Both the position numbers and the translations under genes were made by a program. A DNA stretch of 64,000 bases from Massilia sp. KIM (lineage in GTDB: Bacteria; Pseudomonadota; Gammaproteobacteria; Burkholderiales; Burkholderiaceae_D). A model generated the notes under the pieces. The model searched no databases and had not been told where the DNA came from. It was given only the letters and a program-made list of their open reading frames with translations. Location of the stretch: NCBI RefSeq assembly GCF_002007115.1, contig NZ_MVAD01000001.1, positions 2,914,001-2,978,000 of the forward strand, given 5' to 3'. Numbering within the stretch: the stretch's first letter is position 1; each line of letters begins with the position of its first letter. Below, piece by piece: positions 1 through 9,558 of the stretch.

Positions 1-323
1 CGACCCGAAGGCGCTCCTGGTCACCGATTCGAACGCCGCCTATCGCGCCTTTAGTCGCCAGCATGGCATCGCGCACGAGGCGGTGAACCTGCGCGCTGGC
101 GTGCGGGTGCGGGCCGGCGCTTCAGGCGCCATCCATGTTCAGAACGTCAATGCCTATCACCACCGATTCCGGGACTGGCTGGCGCGCTTTCACGGCGTGG
201 CCTCGCGCTACCTGCCGAACTATCTGGGCTGGCGTTGGGCGCTCGATGGCGGACGGATCAATACTGTCGAGCAATTGCTGCGCATCGCAATCGGAGTCAT
301 CAACACTGAACGGTGACAGCGCC
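1..323 (+). mobile_element. IS1595-family element, right-end fragment (cut by window edge)
   Basis: Bases 1-323 match 1078-1400 of the complete copy that follows, at an offset of 1077, with scattered substitutions (roughly 97 percent identical by eye). The right end finishes with the same GACAGCGCC terminus and is followed by the 8-bp sequence TTCTTTTT. The left part lies outside the window, so whether this copy is complete cannot be seen. The two copies are not identical, so this is not a very recent perfect duplication. Confidence 0.85.
2..316 (+). CDS. IS1595-family transposase, C-terminal part
   Basis: This is the last 104 residues of a transposase, open at the left window edge. It holds the second catalytic Asp (LLVTDSNAAY) and the conserved HVQNVNAYHHRFRDWL and LPNYLGWRWALDGG segments. 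It differs from the downstream copy at a few residues, for example Ser for Cys in the AFSRQHG segment. The stop codon lies inside the right terminal repeat, as in the intact copy. The first in-frame ATG is at 83 but is not a natural start. Confidence 0.8.
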   Translation, partial: DPKALLVTDSNAAYRAFSRQHGIAHEAVNLRAGVRVRAGASGAIHVQNVNAYHHRFRDWLARFHGVASRYLPNYLGWRWALDGGRINTVEQLLRIAIGVINTER

Positions 324-331
324 TTCTTTTT
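324..331. repeat. 8-bp target-site duplication between the two IS copies
   Basis: TTCTTTTT separates the right end of the first element from the left end (GGCGCTGTC) of the second. The same octamer recurs at 1401-1408 after the second copy. Eight base pairs is the usual duplication length of the IS1595 family. Confidence 0.75.
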
Positions 332-1400
332 GGCGCTGTCTCCGTTAGCTATGGATGAGTACTGAACTGCTGAGCTTCTTGGTGGTCCAAGCCCTGTCAT
401 CTCTCGACAGGAGCGATCATGAGGGTGCCACGGTTCCAGAAGTGGTTCGACAAACTGCCGTCGCTGAACCAACCGCAGCGTCTGCGCGTGCTCGACGCGC
501 TGCGGCCGGCGGCCGGGCTGGCCCAGATCGTTGCGCTGCTCACGGTAATCCGCGCGGCGGACCGGCGCTGTCCCCGCTGCGCCAGTCCGTCTTGGCACCG
601 CCATGGGCACGCCAATGATCTTCAACGCTACCGCTGCCGCCAGTGTGGGCGCACATACAACGACCTGAGCGGCACGCCGCTGGCGCGCCTGCGGCTGCGC
701 GGTAAATGGCTGGATTATCTGCAAGCGCTGCTGGCGTCGCGGCCCGTGCGGGCGGCGGCAAGCGAGGTCGGCGTGCACCGCAACACCGCCTTTCGCTGGC
801 GCCACCGCTTCCTGGACCAGGTTAAACATGACCGTCCTGCGCGCTTGAGCGGCATCGTCGAGGCCGATGAAATGTTCCTGCTCGAATCGCAAAAAGGAGC
901 GCGCAAGCTCGACCGTCCGCCGCGTAAGCGGGGCGGCGCGGCCAGCAGGCGGGGAATCTCGCGCGAGCTCGACTGCATACTGGTGGCGCGCGATCGCGGC
1001 GGTCAGACCATCGACGCCGTCACCGGACGCGGCGCCCTCAGCGCCCGTCAGCTGACGCGCCATCTGCTGCCGAAACTCGACCCGCAGGCGCTGTTGGTCA
1101 CCGATTCGAACGCCGCCTATCGCGCCTTTTGTCGCCAGCATGGCATCGCGCATGAGGCGGTGAACCTGCGCGCCGGCGTGCGGGTGCGGGCCGGCGCTTC
1201 AGGCGCCATCCACGTCCAAAACGTGAATGCCTATCACCACCGCTTCCGGGACTGGCTGGCGCGCTTTCACGGCGTGGCCTCGCGCTACCTGCCGAACTAT
1301 CTGGGCTGGCGTTGGGCGCTCGATGGCGGACGGATCAATACGATCGAGCAGTTGCTGCGCATCGCAATCGGAGTCATCAACATTGAACGGTGACAGCGCC
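332..1400 (+). mobile_element. Complete IS1595-family insertion sequence (1069 bp)
   Basis: The ends are defined by imperfect terminal inverted repeats. The left end reads GGCGCTGTCTCCGTT; the right end read inward is GGCGCTGTCACCGTT, with further scattered matches to about 26 bp. It is flanked on both sides by TTCTTTTT (324-331 and 1401-1408). It carries one transposase gene and no passenger. Length, terminal repeats, 8-bp duplication and the transposase type all fit the ISSod11-like branch of IS1595. The element ends 61 bp before the map start codon and so probably replaced the native upstream region. Confidence 0.85.
419..1393 (+). CDS. IS1595-family transposase
   Basis: 324 residues. An N-terminal zinc ribbon is visible with Cys51, Cys54, Cys73 and Cys76, followed by an ISXO2-like DDE domain. 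Asp150 lies in GIVEADEMF and Asp229 in LLVTDSN. The third acidic or amide position lies in the HVQNVNAYHHR stretch near residue 270. A basic segment (RPPRKRGG) around 166-173 is typical of the family. An AGGAG ribosome site sits 6 bp before the ATG. The stop codon overlaps the right terminal repeat. It catalyses cut-and-paste or replicative movement of the element; it appears intact. Confidence 0.92.
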   Translation: MRVPRFQKWFDKLPSLNQPQRLRVLDALRPAAGLAQIVALLTVIRAADRRCPRCASPSWHRHGHANDLQRYRCRQCGRTYNDLSGTPLARLRLRGKWLDYLQALLASRPVRAAASEVGVHRNTAFRWRHRFLDQVKHDRPARLSGIVEADEMFLLESQKGARKLDRPPRKRGGAASRRGISRELDCILVARDRGGQTIDAVTGRGALSARQLTRHLLPKLDPQALLVTDSNAAYRAFCRQHGIAHEAVNLRAGVRVRAGASGAIHVQNVNAYHHRFRDWLARFHGVASRYLPNYLGWRWALDGGRINTIEQLLRIAIGVINIER

Positions 1401-1408
1401 TTCTTTTT
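1401..1408. repeat. 8-bp target-site duplication, right side of the intact IS
   Basis: TTCTTTTT, identical to 324-331. The chromosome resumes at 1409 with GGCGGCGCGG. Confidence 0.75.
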
Positions 1409-1461
1409 GGCGGCGCGGTATCATGTCGGTTTGTGCGGCTTGGCCGCTTATCAAGAACACC

Positions 1462-2226
1462 ATGGCAATCAAACTCAAGAACGACAAGGACATCGCCAAG
1501 ATGCGCGTCGCCGGCCGCCTGGCCGCCGAAGTGCTCGAGATGATCAAGGAACACGTGGTCCCCGGGGTCTCGACCGAGGAGCTGGACCGCCGCTGCAACG
1601 AATACATCCGCAAGGTGCAGAAGGCGACCCCGGCCAACGTCGGCTACCACGGCTTTCCCAAGACCCTGTGCACATCCATCAACGGCGTGGTCTGCCACGG
1701 CATCCCGAGCGAGCAGGAAGTGCTCAAGGATGGCGACATCATCAACATCGACGTCACCGTGATCAAGGACGGCTGGCACGGCGACACCAGCCGCATGTAC
1801 TACGCCGGCACCCCGAGTCCCGAAGCGAAACGCCTGGTGGACACCACCTACGACGCCATGATGGCGGGCATCCGCGCGGTGCGTCCGGGCGCGCGCCTGG
1901 GCGACGTCGGCCACGCGATCCAGAAGCTGGCCGAGGCGGCCGGCTATTCGGTGGTGCGCGACTACTGCGGCCACGGCATCGGCCGCGTCTACCACGAAGA
2001 CCCGCAGGTGCTGCACTACGGCCGGCCCAACACCGGCCTGCTGCTCAAGGAAGGCATGACCTTCACGGTCGAGCCGATGATCAATGCCGGCGCCGAGGAA
2101 GTCGACCAACTGGCGGACGGCTGGACCGTGGTGACCAAGGACGGCTCGCTGTCGGCCCAGTGGGAACACATGATCGCGGTGACCAGGGATGGCGCCGAGA
2201 TCCTGACGCCCTGGCCCAAGGGCTGA
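1462..2226 (+). CDS. map: Type I methionine aminopeptidase
   Basis: 254 residues. It removes the initiator methionine from nascent proteins in the cytoplasm. All five metal ligands are at the classical positions: Asp97 (INIDV), Asp108 (HGDTS), His171 (GHGIG), Glu204 (FTVEPM) and Glu235 (QWEHM). It has no N-terminal extension, as in the short bacterial form. The start MAIKLKNDKD matches the family. The reading frame stays open upstream into the insertion sequence, but that part is not conserved. No good ribosome site is visible before this ATG; an ATG at 1423 is an alternative. The IS ends only 61 bp upstream, so expression probably depends on IS-derived or newly formed signals. Confidence 0.95.
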   Translation: MAIKLKNDKDIAKMRVAGRLAAEVLEMIKEHVVPGVSTEELDRRCNEYIRKVQKATPANVGYHGFPKTLCTSINGVVCHGIPSEQEVLKDGDIINIDVTVIKDGWHGDTSRMYYAGTPSPEAKRLVDTTYDAMMAGIRAVRPGARLGDVGHAIQKLAEAAGYSVVRDYCGHGIGRVYHEDPQVLHYGRPNTGLLLKEGMTFTVEPMINAGAEEVDQLADGWTVVTKDGSLSAQWEHMIAVTRDGAEILTPWPKG

Positions 2227-2257
2227 GTCCGCGCGCGCGGCTGCGCGCCCGCCCGAC

Positions 2258-2288
2258 AAAAAAAAACGCCCCTTGCGGGGCGTTTTCG
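2258..2288. terminator. Bidirectional intrinsic terminator between map and gapA
   Basis: The stem CGCCCC/GGGGCG (2267-2272 with 2277-2282) has a TTGC loop. It has an A-run on the left and a T-rich stretch on the right, so it can end transcripts of map on the plus strand and gapA on the minus strand. Confidence 0.85.
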
Positions 2289-2304
2289 TTTCTGCTTGCA
2301 GAGC

Positions 2305-3315
2305 TTACTTGGCGGCCATCAGCGCGACCGTGGTGTCCAGCATACGGTTCGAGAAGCCCCACTCGTTGTCGTACCAGGACGAGACCTTCACCAGGCGGCC
2401 CGAGACCTTGGTCAGGGTGGCGTCGAAGTTCGACGATGCCGGGTTGTGGTTGAAGTCGACCGACACCAGCGGCTCGGTGTTGTAGGTCAGGATGCCTTTC
2501 AGGGCGCCTTCCGAGGCGGCCTTCATGATCTGGTTGACTTCCTCGACGGTGGTGTCGCGCTTGGCGATGAAGGACAGGTCGACGATCGACACGTTGATGG
2601 TCGGCACGCGGATCGCGAAACCGTCCAGCTTGCCGTTCAGCTCAGGCAGCACCAGGCCCACCGCGGCGGCGGCGCCGGTCTTGGTCGGGATCATCGACTG
2701 GGTGGCCGAACGGGCGCGGCGCAGGTCTTCGTGCATCACGTCGGTCAGCACCTGGTCGTTGGTGTAGGCGTGCACGGTGGTCATCAGGCCGTTTTCCAGG
2801 CCGATCGCTTCATGCAGCGGCTTGACCAGCGGGGCCAGGCAGTTGGTGGTGCAGGACGCGTTCGAGATCACGGTGTCCGAGCTCTTGAGCACGTTCTGGT
2901 TGACGCCGAACACGATGGTGGCGTCGACGTCCTTGCCGCCCGGCGCCGAGATGATGACTTTCTTGGCGCCGCCCTTCAGGTGGGCCGAGGCCTTTTCCTT
3001 GGTGGTGAAGAAGCCGGTGCACTCCAGCACCACGTCCACGCCCAGCTCGCCCCACGGGATCTCGGCCGGGTTACGCTGCGCGAACACGCGGATCTTGTCG
3101 CCATTCACGATCATGTGGTCGCCATCGACCGTCACGGTGCCCGGGAACTTGCCGTGCGCGGTGTCGTAGCGGGTCAGGTGGGCGTTCGATTCGGCATTGC
3201 CGAGGTCGTTGATCGCCACGATCTGGATGTCTTGCTTCTTGCCGCCTTCGTAGAACGCGCGCAGGATGTTGCGGCCGATGCGGCCATAACCGTTGATTGC
3301 AACTTTGATCGTCAT
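2305..3315 (-). CDS. gapA: Glyceraldehyde-3-phosphate dehydrogenase, NAD-dependent type
   Basis: 336 residues. It converts glyceraldehyde 3-phosphate to 1,3-bisphosphoglycerate in glycolysis. The N-terminal Rossmann motif NGYGRIGR is at 8-15, and IND at 36-38 carries the Asp expected for NAD. The catalytic Cys155 lies in SNASCTTNC, with His182 in TTVHAYTND. The start [11 protein letters not shown] has AGGAG 7 bp upstream; the longer frame reading into tkt is not conserved. It lies 79 bp downstream of tkt on the same strand, so the two may be cotranscribed, though a hairpin lies between them. Confidence 0.97.
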   Translation of the reverse strand: MTIKVAINGYGRIGRNILRAFYEGGKKQDIQIVAINDLGNAESNAHLTRYDTAHGKFPGTVTVDGDHMIVNGDKIRVFAQRNPAEIPWGELGVDVVLECTGFFTTKEKASAHLKGGAKKVIISAPGGKDVDATIVFGVNQNVLKSSDTVISNASCTTNCLAPLVKPLHEAIGLENGLMTTVHAYTNDQVLTDVMHEDLRRARSATQSMIPTKTGAAAAVGLVLPELNGKLDGFAIRVPTINVSIVDLSFIAKRDTTVEEVNQIMKAASEGALKGILTYNTEPLVSVDFNHNPASSNFDATLTKVSGRLVKVSSWYDNEWGFSNRMLDTTVALMAAK

Positions 3316-3365
3316 GCTTTGCTCCTGATTAGAAAAAAACTTTTTTTTCGTACCCGAGAACGAAA

Positions 3366-3387
3366 CGGGCTGCCCGCAGGCAGCCCG
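3366..3387 (-). terminator. Hairpin between tkt and gapA, possible terminator or attenuator
   Basis: Perfect 9-bp stem CGGGCTGCC/GGCAGCCCG with a 4-base loop, just after the tkt stop codon on the minus strand. The following sequence is only weakly T-rich (TTTCGTTCTC). It may reduce rather than abolish read-through into gapA, or act in mRNA processing. Confidence 0.5.
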
Positions 3388-3394
3388 CCGATAT

Positions 3395-5392
3395 TTACGC
3401 GCCGATGACGCCCTTGGCTTTCGCCACGACGTTCTCGACGGTGAAGCCGAAGTGCTTGAACAGCACGCCGGCCGGCGCCGATTCACCGAAGGTGTCGATG
3501 CCCACCACGGCGCCTTCCAGGCCCACGTACTTGTACCAGAAATCGGTCACGCCGGCTTCGATCGCGACGCGCGGGATCCCGCGCGGCAGGACGCTGGCCT
3601 TGTAGGCCGCGTCCTGGCGTTCGAACACGTCGGTCGACGGCATCGAGACCACGCGCGCGGCGATGCCCTCGCCTGCCAGCGCGTCGGCCGCCTTGACCGC
3701 CAGTTCGACTTCCGAACCGGTGGCGATCAGGACCACCTTGGCGTCGGCGGCGTCGCGCAGCACGTAGCCGCCCTTGGCCACGTCGGCCACCTGGGCCGGG
3801 CTGCGTTCCATGAACGGCAGGTTCTGGCGCGAGAAGATCAGGGTGGTCGGACCATCCTTGCGCTGCACCGCCGCGCCCCAGGCCACCGCCGATTCGACGG
3901 TGTCGCACGGACGCCAGTTGTCCAGGTTCGGGATCAGGCGCAGCGAGGACACGTGCTCGATCGACTGGTGGGTCGGGCCGTCTTCGCCCAGGCCGATCGA
4001 ATCGTGGGTGAACACCGAGATCGAACGCACCTTCATCAGCGCGGCCATGCGCAGGGCGTTGCGGCTGTAGTCCGAGAAGGTCAGGAAGGTCGCGCCGAAG
4101 GGGATGAAGCCGCCGTGCAGGGCGATGCCGTTCTGGATCGCGGCCATGCCGAACTCGCGCACGCCGTAGTTGATGTGGTTGCCCGGGATGCCGGAGCGCA
4201 CCGCCACCGATTCCTTCCAGTTGGTCAGGTTCGAGCCGGTCAGGTCGGCCGAGCCGCCCAGGAATTCCGGCAGCACCGGGGCCAGGGCCTGGATCGCATT
4301 CTGCGAGGCCTTGCGGGTGGCGATGTTTTCCTTCTTCTCGATGCAGGACGCGATGGCGGCGTCCAGGGTCTGCGCGAAGTTGCCCGGCAGCTCACCCTTC
4401 ATGCGGCGCTCGAATTCGGCGGCCAGTTGCGGGTGGGCGGCGCGGTAGCCGTCGAACATGGCGTTCCAGTCGGCTTCCAGCTTGGCGCCGCGCGCTTTGG
4501 CGTCCCAGGCCTCGTAGATCTCGCCCGGGATGTCGAAGGGGATCGGGTCCCACACCAGGTGCTGGCGCACGGCCGCGATTTCCTTGTCGCCCAGCGGGGC
4601 GCCGTGGACCTTGTCGCCGCCTTCCAGGTTGGGCGCGCCCTTGCCGATGATGGTCTTGCAGCAGATCAGGGTCGGACGGTCGGAGCCCTTGGCCTGCTCG
4701 ATGGCGGCCGCGACCGCGGCGACGTTGTGGCCGTCGACCTTGGGGATCACGTTCCAGCCATAGGCCTCGAAACGCTTCTGGGTGTCGTCGGTGAACCAGC
4801 CTTCGACCTTGCCGTCGATCGAGATGCCGTTGTCGTCGTACAGCCAGATCAGCTTGTTCAGGCGCAGGGTGCCGGCCAGCGAGGCCACCTCGTGCGAGAT
4901 GCCTTCCATCAGGCAGCCGTCGCCCAGGAAGGCGTAGGTGTAGTGATCGACCACCTCGTAGCCCGGACGGTTGAATTCATACGACAGCAGCCATTCGGCG
5001 AGCGCCATGCCGACCGAGTTGGCGATGCCCTGGCCGAGCGGACCGGTGGTGGTTTCCACGCCCGGGGTGATGCCCACTTCCGGGTGGCCCGGGGTCTTCG
5101 AGTGCAGCTGGCGGAAGTCGCGGATGTCGTCCATCGACAGGTCGTAGCCTGCCAGGTGCAGCAGCGCGTAGTGCAGCATCGAGCCGTGGCCGTTCGAGAG
5201 CAGGAAGCGGTCGCGGTTCATCCAGCCCGGATTGGCGGGGTTGTGGCGGTAGTGACCGTCCCACAGCGCAACGGCGATCTCGGCCATGCCCATCGGCATG
5301 CCCGGGTGGCCCGAGTTGGCTTTCTGGACGGCGTCCATCGCCAGCGCGCGGATCGCGTTGGCCATCAGGGTGGTGGTGTGCGTAGATTTCAT
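3395..5392 (-). CDS. tkt: Transketolase
   Basis: 665 residues, normal length. It is the thiamine-diphosphate enzyme of the pentose phosphate pathway, transferring two-carbon units between ketoses and aldoses. The order is an N-terminal pyrophosphate domain with GDGCLMEG at 157-164, then a pyrimidine-binding domain and a C-terminal domain. The substrate motif [10 protein letters not shown] (26-35) is present. The start at 5392 gives the usual N-terminus; no strong ribosome site is visible, and Met10 is a possible alternative. It is followed 79 bp later by gapA, an arrangement common in betaproteobacteria. Confidence 0.97.
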   Translation of the reverse strand: MKSTHTTTLMANAIRALAMDAVQKANSGHPGMPMGMAEIAVALWDGHYRHNPANPGWMNRDRFLLSNGHGSMLHYALLHLAGYDLSMDDIRDFRQLHSKTPGHPEVGITPGVETTTGPLGQGIANSVGMALAEWLLSYEFNRPGYEVVDHYTYAFLGDGCLMEGISHEVASLAGTLRLNKLIWLYDDNGISIDGKVEGWFTDDTQKRFEAYGWNVIPKVDGHNVAAVAAAIEQAKGSDRPTLICCKTIIGKGAPNLEGGDKVHGAPLGDKEIAAVRQHLVWDPIPFDIPGEIYEAWDAKARGAKLEADWNAMFDGYRAAHPQLAAEFERRMKGELPGNFAQTLDAAIASCIEKKENIATRKASQNAIQALAPVLPEFLGGSADLTGSNLTNWKESVAVRSGIPGNHINYGVREFGMAAIQNGIALHGGFIPFGATFLTFSDYSRNALRMAALMKVRSISVFTHDSIGLGEDGPTHQSIEHVSSLRLIPNLDNWRPCDTVESAVAWGAAVQRKDGPTTLIFSRQNLPFMERSPAQVADVAKGGYVLRDAADAKVVLIATGSEVELAVKAADALAGEGIAARVVSMPSTDVFERQDAAYKASVLPRGIPRVAIEAGVTDFWYKYVGLEGAVVGIDTFGESAPAGVLFKHFGFTVENVVAKAKGVIGA

Positions 5393-5521
5393 TGGGGTAC
5401 GAAGATCAGGGATTGGAAAGCGGTGGCGGTGCGTCAGGCCGTAGCCCGTTATTCTACCAGACGGCGCAGGGCAATCTTGAATTACGGGAAGGCAACAAAA
5501 GGCCGCACGGAACAGCGGGCA

Positions 5522-5557
5522 GCAAAAAAAAAGCCCGGCGCGAGCGCCGGGCTTTTC
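5522..5557 (-). terminator. Intrinsic terminator of the 5575-8475 receptor gene
   Basis: Nine-pair stem AGCCCGGCG/CGCCGGGCT at 5532-5540 and 5545-5553 with a 4-base loop. On the minus strand it is followed by a run of nine T, directly after the receptor stop codon. Confidence 0.85.
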
Positions 5558-5574
5558 GGGGGGCCGTCAGGCGG

Positions 5575-8475
5575 TCAGAAGCGGACCGATGCGCCCAGGG
5601 TCACGTAGCGACCGATCACGTCGTAGCTCTGCGGGAAGGTGTTGCCGCTGTTCGGACCGGTGCCGCCGATCGAGCCGCCGACGATCGGCGGTTTCTTGTC
5701 GAAGGCGTTGGTCACGGACAGGGTCAGCTTCACGTTCTTGTGCACGTTCCAGTTCGCGTACAGGTCGACGTAGTTATAGGCCGAGATGTGCGAGAAGGCC
5801 GGCAGGAACACGGTGCCGCCCGGTTCTTCGATCACCGAGCTCACGTAGCGCCAGTTGTAGCCCATCGACCACTTGCCGACGTTCCAGGTGGTGCGCTGGT
5901 TGAACTTGCGCTTGTACACCGGGGCGTTGACCACGTTGTTGCAGGCGATCGAGTAGTAGCCCAGGCAGTCGCGGTTGACCGAGGTCGGGGTGGCCTGGTA
6001 GTCGTACTCGGTGACGAAGTTCGAACCCAGCGACAGGTCCAGGCTGCCCCAGCGGCTGTCTGCGCCGAGCTGGCTCAGGTTCAGGCGGTAGGCCACGTTC
6101 AGGTCGACGCCGGCGGTGCTCTGCTTGCCCAGGTTCGACAGCGGGGTCGAGACGCCGCGCGCCTCGTTGCCGTTGAAGGTGCCGTTGATGGTGTTACGAC
6201 CCACCATGCCGCAGAACTCGTTGACGGTGAAGCCCGGGTTCTGGGCCGCGCTGTAGCAGCGGTCCAGGATGTCGGTGGTCGACGGCGACGAGACCGCTTC
6301 GGTGATCTCGATCTTGTAGTAGTCGACCGACACCGCCAGGCGCGGCAGCGGCTCCAGCACGAAGCCGAAGGTCTTGGTCTTCGCGGTTTCCGGTCCCAGG
6401 TTCGGGTTGCCGCCGGACAGGTTGTTGATCTGGCCCGAGGACGGCGCCGGCAGGCTGCCGATCTCGCTCAGCGGCACGCCGGTCAGGCGGCACAGGTTGG
6501 ACAGGGTGCCCGGACGGTTGGCGTCGGCCTGGTTGATGTTGGCGCCCTGGCAGGGGTCGGTCGCGAGGTTCGACAGGCCGGTGACGGCCGGCGCGAACAG
6601 TTCGTTCACGTTCGGCGCACGGGTGGCCTTCTGGATCATGCCGCGCAGACGCAGCGGCTTGACCGGCGACCATTCGCCGCCCGCCTTCCAGCTGCCGTAG
6701 CTGACCTTGTTGGACGCGGTCTTGAACTCGGTCTCACGATAGCCCAGCTCGGCGTTCAGGCTGCGGATGAAGGGCTTGTCCGCGACCAGCGGGACGAACA
6801 TCTCGAGCGCGTATTCCTGCAGCTTGAAGCTGCCCGAACGGTCCGGGGTCGGCGCGCCGGTGCCCAGCACCTCGCCCTGGATCTGGGAAGCGGCGTCGGA
6901 CTGGGTGCCGGCGGTGACCTTGCGGCGCTCGGCGACCAGCGACACGGCGATCGGATCCTCGGCCCAGGGGCTGCGGATCTTCTCGCCCAGGTTGCCGCTG
7001 ACCGAAGCCTGGGCCACGTCCTGCTCCACGCTCTGCATCAGCACCGCGGTCTGGTTGATGAACTTCGCCATTTCCGGGGTGATCGAGCCTTCGGCGCCGA
7101 ACACGTTCAGCGGCACGCAGCCGTTGGCCGGATTCACGCAGGCGGTGGTCGAGAGCGCGTTCAGGGCCTGGCCGACCTTGGCCAGCGAGCCCCAGTTGCG
7201 GCGGGTCTGGGTCTGGTCCGAGGTGCCGCGGCTCCAGTAGGCGTCATAGGTCCATTCGCCGATCAGGTCGCCCTTCACGCCGATCGTGTACTGCAGGGTG
7301 TCGGTATCGAAGTCGTTGAAGCGCGGACCCAGTTCGGTGATGCGGCGGTTGACCAGCAGCGGCACCATGGTGTTGTTGCCGGGCACGCAGTTCGCGGCCG
7401 GAATGCCGCGACGGGCGCAGATCTGCTCGCGCGCCGGCTGCGGGATGTACGGATTGCCGATCGGCACCTGGAAGGTGTTGCCGAAGGTACCGGTCGATGC
7501 CAGGGCCGAGGCGACCTTGCTGGTGGTGTAGAACAGCTCGGCGTAGGCTTCGGCGTGGTCGTTGATCTTGTAGTTGCCCAGCGCGGTCGCCTGGGTGCGG
7601 TCGAGGCCGGTCTGATAGTAGTTCGGCGGATTGGTGTTCCAGGGCACGACGGGCTGCACGAGGCGGCCGGTGGCCGGGTCGATGCGCCATGCGCCGGACA
7701 GGGCGGTGGTGCCGCCAGGACCCTGGCCGGTCGAGAACTGGGCCGGCACGGCGGTCGCCGAACCGGTCGGAGCGCCGGTCACCGAGTTCAGGCTGACGAT
7801 GCCGAAGTCGCGCTCGCCCTGGGTCAGCGGATCGGTCTTGGTCTTGCCGATGCTCAGGACCACGTTGCCCTTGCCGTCGGCCAGCGAGCTGCCGATGGTG
7901 ATGTCGGTACGGCGGCGCTTGGCGTCGCGCTCGTCGGCGGTGGCGCCGTAGGTGCTGGTGACGTCGATGCCGGTGAAGTTGCGGCGCAGGTTGAAGTTGG
8001 CCACGCCGGCCACGGCGTCGGCGCCGTAGGCCACCGAGGCGCCGCCGGTGACCAGGTCGACGCGGTTGACCAGGGCCACGGGAATGGCGTTGGTGTCGAC
8101 GGTGCCGCTCAGGTTGAACGGCACGAGGCGGCGGCCGTTGACCAGGACCAGCGAACGGTTGGAACCGAGGCCGCGCAGGTCGATCGTGGCGGCGCCGCCG
8201 GTGCCGTTGTTGGTGCCCGGGCCGATCGCCGGCACGGCGGCCGGCAGGGCCTTGAAGAACTCCTCGACCGCCACCGGCTGGGTCGAGCGGATCTCTTCCG
8301 CCGTGATCGAGGCGATCGGGCTGTTGGAGGTGATGCCCGGCGAGGTGATACGGGTGCCGGTCACTTCCACGACATTGACTTTCTCCTGGGCCAGCACGGG
8401 CTGGGCTGCGGCGCCGATACCGGCGACCACCAGGGCCAGGCGAACGGCGCGCGAAATGCTCTTCTCTTTGATCAT
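5575..8475 (-). CDS. TonB-dependent outer-membrane receptor
   Basis: 966 residues. It is a large beta-barrel receptor for active uptake of an unidentified ligand across the outer membrane. A signal peptide is evident (hydrophobic 11-28, cleavage near VLA-QE at 29-31). The plug domain follows with VNGRRLVPF and DAVAGVANF motifs. The protein ends in a C-terminal aromatic (ASVRF), as outer-membrane barrels do. The start at 8475 has GAGAGAAG just upstream; the longer frame adds a non-signal-like extension. It resembles the large receptors expanded in Xanthomonads and Massilia. No adjacent TonB, FecR or catabolic genes reveal the ligand. Confidence 0.9.
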   Translation of the reverse strand: MIKEKSISRAVRLALVVAGIGAAAQPVLAQEKVNVVEVTGTRITSPGITSNSPIASITAEEIRSTQPVAVEEFFKALPAAVPAIGPGTNNGTGGAATIDLRGLGSNRSLVLVNGRRLVPFNLSGTVDTNAIPVALVNRVDLVTGGASVAYGADAVAGVANFNLRRNFTGIDVTSTYGATADERDAKRRRTDITIGSSLADGKGNVVLSIGKTKTDPLTQGERDFGIVSLNSVTGAPTGSATAVPAQFSTGQGPGGTTALSGAWRIDPATGRLVQPVVPWNTNPPNYYQTGLDRTQATALGNYKINDHAEAYAELFYTTSKVASALASTGTFGNTFQVPIGNPYIPQPAREQICARRGIPAANCVPGNNTMVPLLVNRRITELGPRFNDFDTDTLQYTIGVKGDLIGEWTYDAYWSRGTSDQTQTRRNWGSLAKVGQALNALSTTACVNPANGCVPLNVFGAEGSITPEMAKFINQTAVLMQSVEQDVAQASVSGNLGEKIRSPWAEDPIAVSLVAERRKVTAGTQSDAASQIQGEVLGTGAPTPDRSGSFKLQEYALEMFVPLVADKPFIRSLNAELGYRETEFKTASNKVSYGSWKAGGEWSPVKPLRLRGMIQKATRAPNVNELFAPAVTGLSNLATDPCQGANINQADANRPGTLSNLCRLTGVPLSEIGSLPAPSSGQINNLSGGNPNLGPETAKTKTFGFVLEPLPRLAVSVDYYKIEITEAVSSPSTTDILDRCYSAAQNPGFTVNEFCGMVGRNTINGTFNGNEARGVSTPLSNLGKQSTAGVDLNVAYRLNLSQLGADSRWGSLDLSLGSNFVTEYDYQATPTSVNRDCLGYYSIACNNVVNAPVYKRKFNQRTTWNVGKWSMGYNWRYVSSVIEEPGGTVFLPAFSHISAYNYVDLYANWNVHKNVKLTLSVTNAFDKKPPIVGGSIGGTGPNSGNTFPQSYDVIGRYVTLGASVRF

Positions 8476-8788
8476 TCTTCTCTCAATCCCACGTTGAAAT
8501 GACTCCGGTACGGCCGTCCGGGGTGCGATGCAGCCGTCCACTCCCTCTTCAGCACATCGACGCTTGTTGAGCAAAAATCGTCATCCGCCTTTTGAGCAAA
8601 CGTCATCGTATGTACTTGCAAATCAATCAAAACATTCGGGTTGATTTATGTCAATGTATATGTACCGCAATGTTCCCCGTATGTATCGAAAACGTGACAG
8701 TTCACCCCGATCGACGCGGGGGCCGGCCTTGGTTCGCGTCGTGGGAGCGCACTACAATACGGGTCCCTTCCCAAGCGCAAGGCAAGTC
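8476..8788. promoter_or_regulatory. Divergent control region between TonB receptor and rsmE
   Basis: 313 bp without a gene. The middle (about 8590-8700) is markedly A/T-rich and contains several TGTA/TACA-containing words. A sigma-70-like promoter for rsmE is visible: TTGGTT at 8729-8734 and TACAAT at 8753-8758, spacer 18. The receptor promoter presumably lies in the A/T-rich part but cannot be placed. Confidence 0.5.
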
Positions 8789-9514
8789 ATGCCCCGTTTT
8801 TACTGTCCCCAGGTTCTCCATCCCGGCGTCCAGGTCGAGCTGCCGGCCGCCGTCGCCCACCACCTGCACGTGGTGCGCCTGCAGCCCGGCGCCACCCTCA
8901 CCCTGTTCAACGGCGAGGGCGGGGAATACCGCGCCACCCTGGTCGAGGTCGGCAAGAAGCGGGCCGCGGCCCTGGTCGAGGCGCACGAGGCGGTCGAGGT
9001 GGAAGCGCCCTACGCCCTGACCCTGGCCCAGGGCCTGCCCGAGGGGGCCAAGATGGACTGGATCATCGAGAAGGCGGTGGAGCTGGGCGCGGCCGCGATC
9101 CAGCCGCTGGCGGCGCGCCGCAGCGTGGTGCGCCTGTCCGGCGAGCGCGCCGACAAACGCCAGGAGCACTGGCAGGGCGTGATCGTGGCCGCCTCCGAGC
9201 AGAGCGGACGCAACCGCCTGGCCCAGCTGCATCCGCTGGCCGAGTTCAAGACCTGGATCGCGGCGCCCTCCTCCGCGCCGCGCATCCTGCTCAGCCCGCG
9301 TGCGACGGGCTCGCTGGCGGAGTGGGCGCGCGCGACCGCGCCCGGCCCCGCCACCCTGCTGGTCGGACCGGAAGGCGGTTTCGCGCCCGAGGAAGAGGAA
9401 GCGGCGCGCGCGGCCGGCGCGCTGGCCTTGTCGATGGGGCCGCGGGTGCTGCGCACCGAGACCGCCGGGCTGGCGGCGCTGGCGGTGCTGGCGGCGGCCT
9501 GGGGCGGGATCTAG
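8789..9514 (+). CDS. rsmE: 16S rRNA (uracil1498-N3)-methyltransferase
   Basis: 241 residues. It methylates U1498 of 16S rRNA using S-adenosylmethionine. An N-terminal PUA-like part (MPRFYCPQVLHPG) is followed by a SPOUT/trefoil-knot domain with the knot signature LLVGPEGGF and the C-terminal MGPRVLRTETAGLAAL segment. The start at MPRFYC was chosen from family homology and a well-placed TACAAT promoter 30 bp upstream; the frame stays open further upstream without conservation. Confidence 0.95.
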   Translation: MPRFYCPQVLHPGVQVELPAAVAHHLHVVRLQPGATLTLFNGEGGEYRATLVEVGKKRAAALVEAHEAVEVEAPYALTLAQGLPEGAKMDWIIEKAVELGAAAIQPLAARRSVVRLSGERADKRQEHWQGVIVAASEQSGRNRLAQLHPLAEFKTWIAAPSSAPRILLSPRATGSLAEWARATAPGPATLLVGPEGGFAPEEEEAARAAGALALSMGPRVLRTETAGLAALAVLAAAWGGI

Positions 9515-9558
9515 CCAGTCCGACAGAGGACGGGCCGCCGGCCCGTTCGCACGAACAA

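Noticed and set aside
1390..1461. Extension of map upstream to an ATG inside the insertion sequence
   Set aside because: The extra residues are encoded by IS terminal repeat DNA and are absent from the family; MAIKLKNDKD is the natural start.
1227..2453. 408-codon frame overlapping transposase and map
   Set aside because: Different frame from both well supported genes and Arg/Pro-rich throughout.
3316..3486. 57-residue N-terminal extension of gapA
   Set aside because: It runs through a hairpin and into tkt; the conserved start has its own AGGAG.
5392..8502. A 1036-codon open frame on the plus strand opposite the first TonB receptor
   Set aside because: Same kind of shadow; no domains and no ribosome site.
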